Positions 35,093 through 42,437 of a stretch of DNA of 64,000 nucleotides are shown piece after piece. The DNA comes from JAJDUF01 sp965214295 (GTDB lineage: Bacteria; Chloroflexota; UBA11872; UBA12225; JAJDUF01): contig OZ243944.1 in the NCBI GenBank assembly GCA_965214295.1, forward strand, positions 2,232,001-2,296,000, in the 5' to 3' direction. The notes beneath the pieces were generated by a model. The model saw only the letters and a program-made list of their open reading frames with translations. It did no database searches and was not told where the DNA came from. Every line of letters begins with the position of its first letter. Position 1 is the stretch's first letter. Made by a program: the position numbers and the translations under genes.

Positions 35093-36135
35093 CGCCGTGG
35101 CTCGTCATGCTGCCGGTGATGGCCCGCCAGCCGCCACCGGACACCGATAGGATACCCGATCATCTTGGCTACATCCCCCGTTAGGCGGATCAGCGGTACC
35201 CACGCCGCCGCCTGTAGAAACTGGCCGGGTGTTCCGCCGGAGCCGCACGGATCGCGCCAGGTGTGGTGCGGCTCCAGCGGGCCAGGCGAGCGCTCGGCCC
35301 GCGCACAGAGCCGCTGATAGGGACGGCGGACATACGCCAGCATCGCTACGACAATGAGCCAGCGTAGTAGCGGCCAGTGGGCACCCAAGAGCCAGCCCAG
35401 CGGGGCCCCAAGATATACGCCGTATCGAATGGCATGCCGCCGGCGCCACAGGTCGGCCTTGCCGTCGCCGCGCGCATAGCGGTAATACTGCCGGAAGAAC
35501 GCCGGTAAGCTGGGCCGGGGCCGGAACGCAACAAGCGCATCGGGCACAAACCGCTGGCGCACGCCTTCACGCCGCAAGGCGAGGTCGAATACCAGGTCCT
35601 CGCAGTAGTCGAGCCACTCCGGGTACCGGCCGGCCCGCTCCCACGCCGCGTGGCGGAAAGCAACCGACCGGCTGGAGGGCAAGAACGTGGCCGGCGCGAC
35701 GTCCTCGACGGCCGGCAACACCGTCGCCCCCATGGCCAGCTCGAAACTGCTCTGCGGTGCCGCGACGAAGAAGCCGGCCGCGACATCAGCAGGGACGTCA
35801 TCACTCGCTTCAAGCGCCGCCACGAGACGCGCCAGCCACGACGCATGCAGGACGACACCGCCGTCGGTCACGACGATGATGTCTCCTTGCGCCAACTCGA
35901 TGGCACGATTGCGTCCGGTCGAGATATTGGCGCCCGGCAGGACCTCGACGCGCACCGGCAGGTCGGGGGCGGCGCGCTGCGCGAAGTTGTGCGCCAGCGC
36001 TACCGTCCGGTCCGACGATCCACCGTCAACGATTACCACCTCGTCGGGCCGGCGCTCCTGAGCCAAGATGGAGTCAAGGAGCGCCGGCAACGAGCCGGCC
36101 TCGTCAAGCACCGTCATCACCAGCGAAACGGCCAC
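35089..36135 (-). CDS. Family 2 glycosyltransferase with embedded hairpin element
   Basis: This 348-residue GT-A protein starts VAVSLVMTVLDEAGSLPALL and contains DEVVIVDGGSSDRTVAL, the DXD-like VTDGGVVLH and ARGDGKADLWRRR, then two C-terminal membrane segments (LGWLLGAHWPLLRWLIVVAM). I choose the GTG at 36135 because CGAGGAGAG lies directly upstream; the longer frame to 36237 has no such site. Near the C-terminus a hairpin element (35234-35280) inserts EPHHTWRDPCGSGG in frame after a membrane segment. It overlaps the next GT2 gene by four bases. Confidence 0.88.
   Translation of the reverse strand: MAVSLVMTVLDEAGSLPALLDSILAQERRPDEVVIVDGGSSDRTVALAHNFAQRAAPDLPVRVEVLPGANISTGRNRAIELAQGDIIVVTDGGVVLHASWLARLVAALEASDDVPADVAAGFFVAAPQSSFELAMGATVLPAVEDVAPATFLPSSRSVAFRHAAWERAGRYPEWLDYCEDLVFDLALRREGVRQRFVPDALVAFRPRPSLPAFFRQYYRYARGDGKADLWRRRHAIRYGVYLGAPLGWLLGAHWPLLRWLIVVAMLAYVRRPYQRLCARAERSPGPLEPHHTWRDPCGSGGTPGQFLQAAAWVPLIRLTGDVAKMIGYPIGVRWRLAGHHRQHDEPRR
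35234..35280. repeat. CDS-embedded hairpin element, class 1 (copy 1)
   Basis: Arms ccgccggagccgcac and gtgcggctccagcgg pair over 15 bases with one mismatch. The loop ggatcgcgccaggtgtg is shared, with minor changes, with copies at 38270, 40218 and 54673, whose arms differ. It is translated in frame inside a GT2 gene. Confidence 0.78.
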
Positions 36136-36240
36136 GGCTCTCCTCGGTTGGGGCGAGGTTGTGTCTGCAAAGTACCAGTCGGCCGGGGACAAGCACCCTC
36201 CCCGGTGCGTCAGCACGGTGACGGGGCCAGGGATCACCGA

Positions 36241-37164
36241 CTACTGGGCTGCTTGCCGGCGGCGCAACTCTGCCTCCAGTTGGCGAATGCGCTCCTCGGC
36301 CGCTTCACGGGTCGCCCGCTCCGCTAGTCGGGCAGTCCGCTCGCGGGCGGCGCGCCTCTCGGCCACCTGGCGCGCGGCCTGCTCGCGGGCGGCGCGCCTC
36401 TCGGCCATCTGGCGCGCGGCCTGCTCGACCACGACTTGGGTCTCGGTGGACTCGCGGGCGGCCCGCTCGACCACGACTTGGGTCTCGGCCGCCTCGCGTG
36501 CAGCGGCCACCTCCGGCCAGGTCTCCAGATAGCTCTCGGTCGCCGGATCATAGAGTCGCGGCCAGCCATTGTCCCAGCACAGCGACACCCCCAGCACCGG
36601 GCTGTACCCTTTCAAGATGCCGTCCGGCTCGGTGGTCAGCGGCAACGGTTGGTACACCCCGTCGACCAGCCGCTCCCCGGCCAACCACGTCCCATGATAT
36701 TCCGCCTCCGCCGTCGGATCGAAGCGCCAGTATTCCGGCACGCCGATCTGGGCGTAGATCACCCGCTTGCGACCGGTATCCTCCCGTCCGGTGCTGGACG
36801 AGGCGATCTCCAGCACCCAATCCGGCGGCTTGCCCACTTCCCAGGGCAGGTAGAGCTTGCGGGGGCGGATGGCCTGCGCGTCCACGCCAAAGGCCAGGTA
36901 CACGTCCGGCGAGACACGGATGTTGAGGTCGCTGGGGTCGTAGCAGATGATCGTGTCGGAGTCGAGAAAGACGTCGAGCCGGCGGTCGAAATCGGTGAAG
37001 TGGGCCGCGAGGAGGTGGAGGATGGCGCGCAACTGGAGGTTCTGTTCCATCGCATCAGGCTTCTGGACCAGTTCATCGGGATTGTAGTCGAGCCGGTCGT
37101 AGGCAATCGGGGACCCGTGGCGGTAGGGCCGCATAGTGGTGGTAGTCGTGACTCTGGTTGCCAT
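36241..37164 (-). CDS. Uma2-family protein with C-terminal coiled-coil repeats
   Basis: This 307-residue protein joins a Uma2/DUF820 PD-(D/E)XK domain (residues 20-205) to a long charged helix. The nuclease-fold marks are FLDSDTIICYDPSDLNIRVS near residue 75, DVYLAFGVDA and PDWVLEIASSSTGREDTGRK near 125. The last 90 residues consist of Ala/Arg/Glu-rich repeats (AAREAAETQVVVERAARES, AERRAAREQAARQ) with visible direct DNA repeats, which should form a coiled coil. The ATG 37164 has GAGG upstream. It sits between glycosyltransferase genes but has no clear link to polysaccharide synthesis. Confidence 0.83.
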   Translation of the reverse strand: MATRVTTTTTMRPYRHGSPIAYDRLDYNPDELVQKPDAMEQNLQLRAILHLLAAHFTDFDRRLDVFLDSDTIICYDPSDLNIRVSPDVYLAFGVDAQAIRPRKLYLPWEVGKPPDWVLEIASSSTGREDTGRKRVIYAQIGVPEYWRFDPTAEAEYHGTWLAGERLVDGVYQPLPLTTEPDGILKGYSPVLGVSLCWDNGWPRLYDPATESYLETWPEVAAAREAAETQVVVERAARESTETQVVVEQAARQMAERRAAREQAARQVAERRAARERTARLAERATREAAEERIRQLEAELRRRQAAQ

Positions 37165-37259
37165 CGGAGGCCTCGGGCCAGCGGGGACTGTGTGGAAATC
37201 ATAGCACGTGCGGCGGTGCTCACTCAGCAGTGGGCGCCCCTCTCTGCGCTCTCTAGCCA

Positions 37260-38552
37260 CTAATTACTCACCACCCGATAGCATGCCAACAGCTGCGGCC
37301 GGATGACGGACCAGTCGTAGCGGGTGGTGACGAGCGCACGGCCGGCCGCGGCGAGGCGTGACCCCAGCGCCGGGTCCACCAGCAGACGCCCGATCTGAGC
37401 AGCCAAGGTAGCAGGATCGTCGGCCACCAGCAGGTGCTCGTCAGCGCGGCCGGCCAACCCGGCCGCCCCGGCGGTGGTCGCCACCACCGGCACGCCGGCG
37501 GCCCACGCTTCGAGCAGCTTGATGCGGGCACCACTGCCCATCCGCATCGGAATGACGTACACTGCCGCGCGGGCGAAATACGACTGTATCTCCGGTACCG
37601 CTCCGACCACCTCCACGCCCGGCCCGGCCAGCGCCCGCACCGCCGGAACCGGGTCCCGGCCGACAATCAGCAGCCGCGCTGCCGGCTGCTGGGCACGCAC
37701 CCGGGGGAGCACCGCGGCGCAGAACCAACACAGCGCATCCACGTTCGGCCGATAGTCCAGCTTGCCGGTAAACAGCAGCGTGTTCGGCTCGACCCGTTGC
37801 TCCGGCGGGACATCGGCCACGTGCCGCCAGGTATCCACGGCGATACCGTTCGGCACCACGCGCACCGGGCGCTGGGCGAGACGGGACAAGGCATGAGCAT
37901 CTTCGGGCGATACCGCGGTGGTCAGCGCCGCAGCACGGATGAGGGCGGCCTCGTAGCGGCGGAGGCGTTGCCATTGCGCCAGGGAGTAGAGCATCCGCAG
38001 CCATCGCCGCGGTTGGCGCAGGTCCACAAGGGCCGCGCTGCGCTGGAGCAGCCATTCGGCGTTTTGGTCGTTGAACAAGACGGGTATCCGCCGACTGCTG
38101 AGACGAGCCTGCGCGCGCGCGGTCGCGGCCAGGGCCATCCCCGCTACTTCCAGCCCTTCCGCTTGTACCAGTTGCACCCGCGCCGTGGCGATCACGTCGG
38201 CCGCCAGCTCCACAAAGGCCGGCGACCACAGGCGTCGCGCCATATCCGGTAGCGGCGTACCCATGGCCCGCCAGCGCCGCACGGATGGTGCCAGGTGTGG
38301 TGCGGCGCTGGCAGGCCACAGCAGCGTGGTCAGCCGCTGCCAGGAGCTACGCTGTGGCGCCGGGAGCCAGGCCGCGCCCGCCGTGATCGCGCGTACCGCT
38401 TGCGCGGCCTCCCGTGTGGGCGGCGCTGCTGCCAGCGAGAGCATGTAGACCTCGTGCTCGCTCGTCGCCGCCTGGAGGAGCTGCCAGTTGCGTAGGGCCG
38501 TGCCCTGATGGGGCGGATATGGCCAGTCGGGAGTAATAATGAGGATACGCAT
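37260..38552 (-). CDS. Family 4 glycosyltransferase with embedded hairpin element
   Basis: This 430-residue GT-B retaining glycosyltransferase starts RILIITPDWPYPPHQGTALR and contains VVPNGIAVDTWRH, LLFTGKLDYRPNVDALCWFC and VIPMRMGSGARIKLLEAWAA followed by GVPVVATTAGAAGL, the GT4 donor-binding E-x7-E region. It resembles the Stp1/PEP-CTERM-associated sugar transferases. Near residue 85 a hairpin element (38270-38312) is translated as ASAAPHLAPSVRRWRA. It belongs to the exopolysaccharide cluster. Confidence 0.88.
   Translation of the reverse strand: MRILIITPDWPYPPHQGTALRNWQLLQAATSEHEVYMLSLAAAPPTREAAQAVRAITAGAAWLPAPQRSSWQRLTTLLWPASAAPHLAPSVRRWRAMGTPLPDMARRLWSPAFVELAADVIATARVQLVQAEGLEVAGMALAATARAQARLSSRRIPVLFNDQNAEWLLQRSAALVDLRQPRRWLRMLYSLAQWQRLRRYEAALIRAAALTTAVSPEDAHALSRLAQRPVRVVPNGIAVDTWRHVADVPPEQRVEPNTLLFTGKLDYRPNVDALCWFCAAVLPRVRAQQPAARLLIVGRDPVPAVRALAGPGVEVVGAVPEIQSYFARAAVYVIPMRMGSGARIKLLEAWAAGVPVVATTAGAAGLAGRADEHLLVADDPATLAAQIGRLLVDPALGSRLAAAGRALVTTRYDWSVIRPQLLACYRVVSN
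38270..38312. repeat. CDS-embedded hairpin element, class 1 (copy 2)
   Basis: Arms gccagcgccgcac and gtgcggcgctggc are a perfect 13-base inverted repeat. The loop is ggatggtgccaggtgtg. The element is read in a different frame from copy 1. Confidence 0.78.
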
Positions 38553-38573
38553 GGTACGTTAGCTTTCGCTCAC

Positions 38574-39704
38574 TTACTCCAACACCTCACGATACACGGC
38601 GAGGGTCTCTTGGGCTGCCCGCTGCCACGAGAAGCATTGCACGCGCCGGTAGCCGCGCGCCGTGAGGTCGGCACGGAGCGCCGCGTCGCCGGCGATCCGC
38701 TCCAGGGCGCCGGCGAGCGCGTCCACGTCGAACGGGTCTACGAGCAGCGCTGCGTCGCCGGCGACTTCCGGCAGCGACGACACCCGCGAGGCGATGATCG
38801 GCGTCCCTACGCTCATCGCCTCCAGCAGCGGCAGGCCAAAGCCCTCGTACAATGACGGATACGCAAGGGCCAGGGCGCCGCGGTAGCTGGCCTGGAGCAG
38901 CCGCTCGGGGAGCATCTCGGGGAAGTCCACCGCTGCTGCCAGGTCATGCCGGGCAACCGCAGCCCGCACGACCGGCTCATCGGTGCCAGGGCCACCGGCG
39001 ACGACCAGGCGTAGCCCCGGATGAGCGCGGCGTACCTGGGCAAAGGCCGCGATCAGCCGAGGGATATTCTTGCGCGGCTCGATAGCCGCTTGCACGGAAA
39101 GCACATACGGCTGGGCAAAGGGCGCCGGCTCCGGCGCCCGGGCACCGCCACCCGTCGTCGCCAACTCCGGCACGTGAGCGGCAGCCTCGTATACGACCCG
39201 AATACGGGCAGGGTCGGCGCCCACCTCGCGCACCAGGTCGCGCTTCGTCGCCTCGGAGACAGCGATGATCCGATCCGCCCGCTCGACAGTCCGGGCAACT
39301 TGCGCGTAGTGGCGCCGGCTGTCGGCGCTGTGCGTATCGGGATAGAGGAGGAAGGAGAGATCATGCACTGTGACGACGGAGCGCGCGCGGCCCGCTCCCG
39401 ACGGCACGTGGTCGGGGCTGTGCAACACGTCCAAGCCGCGCGGTGCCAACTCCGTTGCCAGCGCCCAGCGTTCGATCCGGTGGTGTGGCGGGGTCCACGC
39501 GGTCAGGCCCCGCCAGCCGCGCGCCGCCAATGCGCGAGTTCGGTCCTTGCGATGGTAGATCGCGACCAGGTCGGTAAACGGTGCATGCGTCGGCAGCGCC
39601 GCCAGCGCATGTCCCAACGCGGTGATATAGCGCGCGATGCCACCGCGGTTGTACGCCAACAGCCGTGCGTCGAGGCCCAAGCGTAACCCGTCACTGGCCA
39701 TCAT
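38574..39704 (-). CDS. Family 4 glycosyltransferase (mannosyltransferase-like)
   Basis: This 376-residue GT-B glycosyltransferase starts SDGLRLGLDARLLAYNRGGI and has the GT4 marks TVHDLSFLLYPDTHS, DRIIAVSEATKRDLVREVG, VLSVQAAIEPRKNIPRLIAA and YPSLYEGFGLPLLEAMSVGT. The closest look is to WbdA/MtfB-type mannosyltransferases. I take the ATG at 39704 (a second ATG follows at once), because everything upstream in the longer frame is repeat DNA. The start lies inside the 3' end of the O-antigen ligase gene. Confidence 0.9.
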   Translation of the reverse strand: MMASDGLRLGLDARLLAYNRGGIARYITALGHALAALPTHAPFTDLVAIYHRKDRTRALAARGWRGLTAWTPPHHRIERWALATELAPRGLDVLHSPDHVPSGAGRARSVVTVHDLSFLLYPDTHSADSRRHYAQVARTVERADRIIAVSEATKRDLVREVGADPARIRVVYEAAAHVPELATTGGGARAPEPAPFAQPYVLSVQAAIEPRKNIPRLIAAFAQVRRAHPGLRLVVAGGPGTDEPVVRAAVARHDLAAAVDFPEMLPERLLQASYRGALALAYPSLYEGFGLPLLEAMSVGTPIIASRVSSLPEVAGDAALLVDPFDVDALAGALERIAGDAALRADLTARGYRRVQCFSWQRAAQETLAVYREVLE

Positions 39705-41394
39705 CGTGAGCCGGGGAGTTCCGGCCCCCTCCCTGACCCTCCCCCGGAGCAAAACTCCAGGGGAGGGAAGTGCCGTCCTCCGGCATAGCGGAGGAACCAT
39801 AGGGGGGACTACCTCTACGGCGCCCGGCAGTCCCTTCCCTGGAGGGAGGGGGCCGGGGGGTAGGTCCATCCTCCTCTCTTCCTAGGAGAGGGCCGGGGTG
39901 AGGGCCGCCGGGGGAGGCGCTAAGATCGTAGGCGGCGGCCAGTGCCAGGCCGGTCATGCCCCAAAAAAGCGCGACGAGGTGCGGCAAGCGGGCGAAGTGG
40001 TGATCCAACATGCTCGCGACGAGCGCACCGGCAAGCGCCGCCAGCACACTCAGCACGAGGTCGGCGCCGGGCGCGGCACGATGGCGCCACCAGAGGGTCG
40101 TGGCGGTCCCCAGGGCTACGGCCAGAGCGGCGACGTAGGCCACCATCCCGATGAGACCGGCCTGCTCGGCAATCGTCAGAAAGACGTTGGAGACACCGGG
40201 ATAGAGCGTCATCGTGTGACACTCCAAAGCTGCTCGGATGGTGCCAGGTGTGGTGCAGCTTTGGTGTGTCATGGGGGCGTCGCCGAACCCGATGCCCAGC
40301 CAGGGATACGCTTGGATGATCTGCCAGGCATTCTCCAACTCGCCCAGCCGCATCGCCGCGGCGCGATCCTGTGCGCGGAGACCGGACAGGAGGTGCAGGG
40401 CGTACCGTTGTGTGGTGGGCCAGAGTGCGAAAGCCACCGCCACCGCCCCCAGCAACGGCAACAGACGGCGGTAGCGCACCAGCGCCGTCAACCCAACTCC
40501 GGCCGCCAGCCCCAGCCAAGAGCTACGCGAGAAGGTCACGAGCAACGCGGGCAGCACCACCATTGCCGCGACGATCAGCCAGGGTCGCGGCAGCACCGGC
40601 TCGGAAGCCAGTAGCTGGGTCAGCACGATGATGCCAACTATCATCAGCAACGCTCCGAGCACGTTCGGGTCAATCGCCGTGCCGGTAGCGCGCAGGCGGT
40701 CGGTGTCCGGAAGGTATCGCAGCACCGTCGAGTCGGTGGGATATCCCAGCGGGCCGAGCCGAACGAGCGCCCGGAGGGCCAACTCACGGGGGGCTAGGAA
40801 CAGCACCAGCGCGATCAGGGCCTCGCACGCGCCGATGACAACCAGGCTGCGGATGAGCAGGCGCTGCCAGTGATGGCTCGTGAGACTGGCACAGAGAAAG
40901 AAGAAGAGGATCGCCAACTCCAGCTTGAAGATCATCCGCACGTCGGAAAGCGAGCCGCTCTGCGCCAAGGTGGCGATCTGCGCCGCGATGAGCGTCGCCT
41001 GGAAGAGGAGAATCCACGGGCCGACCACGGTGAGGCGTATCGGCCCACGCCCGGTCGCGACGCGCCGCGCCAGCCAGCCGCCCAAGGTCATCAGAAGCGC
41101 CAGCTCCAACAGCGTCGGCGCGGCGCCCAACCGCAAGGGGAGTACTCCAAACGGCAGCAGGGCGATCACCGCGATAGTCCCGACCAAGGCAATACGGAGA
41201 TCGCGGAGCACTGCCGCTGCGACGGGCACGGCTACGAGTGCCCCGGCCAGCAACATCGGCGAGCGGGTCACGCTGTACCAGCCCACCAGCCAGGCGGCGA
41301 CCACGGCGGCGACCACGAGTACCGGCGTGCGCCACCGACGCACCGGCAGCCGCGTGGTGAGCAGGGAGAGCACGGTTGGGGGATTCATCGGCAT
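39691..41394 (-). CDS. O-antigen ligase/polymerase (Wzy-C) family membrane protein with repeat-derived C-terminus
   Basis: This 567-residue membrane protein of the WaaL/Wzy-C family should ligate or polymerise lipid-linked polysaccharide outside the membrane. It has about 12 helices and the family's periplasmic loop near residues 330-400 (LGIGFGDAPMTH). Two oddities stand out. A hairpin element (40218-40270) is translated there as HQSCTTPGTIRAALECH. The last 75 residues (from about SASPGGPHPGPLLG onward) are encoded by the REP-like repeat block 39706-39905, so the native C-terminus was overwritten. The gene overlaps the following GT4 start by 14 bases. Confidence 0.85.
   Translation of the reverse strand: MPMNPPTVLSLLTTRLPVRRWRTPVLVVAAVVAAWLVGWYSVTRSPMLLAGALVAVPVAAAVLRDLRIALVGTIAVIALLPFGVLPLRLGAAPTLLELALLMTLGGWLARRVATGRGPIRLTVVGPWILLFQATLIAAQIATLAQSGSLSDVRMIFKLELAILFFFLCASLTSHHWQRLLIRSLVVIGACEALIALVLFLAPRELALRALVRLGPLGYPTDSTVLRYLPDTDRLRATGTAIDPNVLGALLMIVGIIVLTQLLASEPVLPRPWLIVAAMVVLPALLVTFSRSSWLGLAAGVGLTALVRYRRLLPLLGAVAVAFALWPTTQRYALHLLSGLRAQDRAAAMRLGELENAWQIIQAYPWLGIGFGDAPMTHQSCTTPGTIRAALECHTMTLYPGVSNVFLTIAEQAGLIGMVAYVAALAVALGTATTLWWRHRAAPGADLVLSVLAALAGALVASMLDHHFARLPHLVALFWGMTGLALAAAYDLSASPGGPHPGPLLGREEDGPTPRPPPSREGTAGRRRGSPPYGSSAMPEDGTSLPWSFAPGEGQGGGRNSPAHDDGQ
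39706..39905. repeat. REP-like repeat block forming the 3' end of the O-antigen ligase gene
   Basis: The block is made of the ggagggtcagggagggggcc, cctcccctggagttttgctc, ggcatagcggaggaaccat and ctctcttcctaggagagggc units. It is read as coding sequence by the ligase gene and lies in front of the next glycosyltransferase start. Confidence 0.7.
40218..40270. repeat. CDS-embedded hairpin element, class 1 (copy 3)
   Basis: Arms gacactccaaagctgc and gcagctttggtgtgtc pair over 16 bases with one mismatch. The loop (tcggatggtgccaggtgtggt) is the class-1 loop. The arms share only the GCNGC next to the loop with the other copies. It is read in the third possible frame. Confidence 0.8.
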
Positions 41395-41397
41395 GGG

Positions 41398-41775
41398 TTA
41401 TTCAGGCGGCCGGGCGTCCGCCAATTCTTGCTGCTGAGACGCATAGGCCATTTGGTCAACCAGTTCACCGCCGTCTACGCGCACGTCGAGAAGCTGACGC
41501 CCTTTACCGAAGTCGGCGTCCAATTGGAGCAAGCGGAAGCACGGCCGACCGGGTCTCCCGCCGCGTCCCATCACCTCTTTATGCAACGAATAACCACTGA
41601 CCGAGTCACCGGCGCCCTCGAACTCCTGCACGAGGTCGCTGGCCGGGTTGACCCGCACCGGAATGATCTCGCCGCAGGCGTTACACTTGACATAAAACCA
41701 GAGCGCGTCATCCCCGGAGCCACCTGTCCCCGACCCGAAAACCGCCGACAGTACCCGCTGAATCCATGTAGGCAT
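41398..41775 (-). CDS. Hypothetical protein with a C-x-x-C motif
   Basis: This 125-residue soluble protein is not recognised. It has a single CNACGE pair near residue 30 preceded by ALWFYVKC and followed by IIPVRVNPASDLVQEF, which looks like half a zinc ribbon. The next part (GYSLHKEVMGRGG and CFRLLQLDADF) might supply more ligands. The C-terminus is acidic and Gln-rich. The gene follows closely upstream of the O-antigen ligase gene in the same direction (3 bases), so cotranscription is likely. Confidence 0.65.
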   Translation of the reverse strand: MPTWIQRVLSAVFGSGTGGSGDDALWFYVKCNACGEIIPVRVNPASDLVQEFEGAGDSVSGYSLHKEVMGRGGRPGRPCFRLLQLDADFGKGRQLLDVRVDGGELVDQMAYASQQQELADARPPE

Positions 41776-41898
41776 CGCGTCGCAGTATAGCAGTGCCGCA
41801 TCAGCGCCTCACCTCCGGCGCGCGTAGAGGACTACAGCACGCTGCGCCCGTTCCCCGGCGGTGCGAGGCCGGGCTGGGGAACAGGCACACATGGTCAG

Positions 41899-42204
41899 TC
41901 AGTCCCGTGCATAGTGTATTTCCGCCTCTGCGAGTACCTCGTCCCGGAAGTAGCGGCTCAAGTCTTGGGCGGTACGGAGATCAACCTTGCGCCCTTCGAG
42001 CAGGGAGGACAACTCCGCCTCCATGTCGAACAGGCGAAAAAAGCCCGGTACATGGCCAGGTGCAAACTCCACCAGCATATCCACGTCGCTGTCGGGACCA
42101 AAATCATCACGGATGACCGAACCGAACAGGGACAGCCGCCGGATGTGGTGGCGCTGGCAGAAAGCAGCGATCCGCTCCTTGGGGACAACGATATTCTCAG
42201 CCAT
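41899..42204 (-). CDS. Minimal nucleotidyltransferase (MNT/MNTA-type)
   Basis: This 101-residue protein is a minimal nucleotidyltransferase. It has the GS-x10-D-x-D signature: LSLFGSVIRDDFGPDSDVDM near residue 24, followed by the third acid region in GRKVDLRTAQDLS. In many genomes such proteins are antitoxins that AMPylate a HEPN toxin, but no HEPN gene is adjacent here. I use the ATG 42204; the longer frame comes from the MITE-like DNA upstream. The MITE copy at 42250 begins 46 bases upstream. Confidence 0.85.
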   Translation of the reverse strand: MAENIVVPKERIAAFCQRHHIRRLSLFGSVIRDDFGPDSDVDMLVEFAPGHVPGFFRLFDMEAELSSLLEGRKVDLRTAQDLSRYFRDEVLAEAEIHYARD

Positions 42205-42249
42205 GTCCGGATTATGCACTAACGGCGCGTACCGGTGGTGCTGCGTTAG

Positions 42250-42430
42250 GGTCTTTTCATATGTCACCACTTCGACAGGCTCAGTGCCGGCTCTGAGCCT
42301 GTCGGCTACGCTCAAGGTAAACTCCGCGCCGGGGCGCTCCCACGTGGCGAGATTCTTCGCTCCGCTCAGAATGACAGTGGAGAGGTCGCTCGGAATGACC
42401 GGTTTGGCGGCGACTTTGGAAAGGCCCTCG
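42250..42430. mobile_element. MITE-like element, AGGGYCTTTYCA family, copy 3
   Basis: The ends GGTCTTTTCATATGTC and GACTTTGGAAAGGCCC are imperfect inverted repeats. The direct repeat GCTGCGTTAG flanks it (42240-42249 and 42432-42441). The right duplicate contains the stop codon of the ABC half-transporter gene, so the element probably jumped into the very end of that gene and left it intact. Confidence 0.72.
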
Positions 42431-42437
42431 CGCTGCG

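Noticed and set aside
41899..42204. HEPN-MNT toxin-antitoxin pair
   Set aside because: The nucleotidyltransferase is present but no HEPN-type gene with an R-x4-H motif lies next to it.
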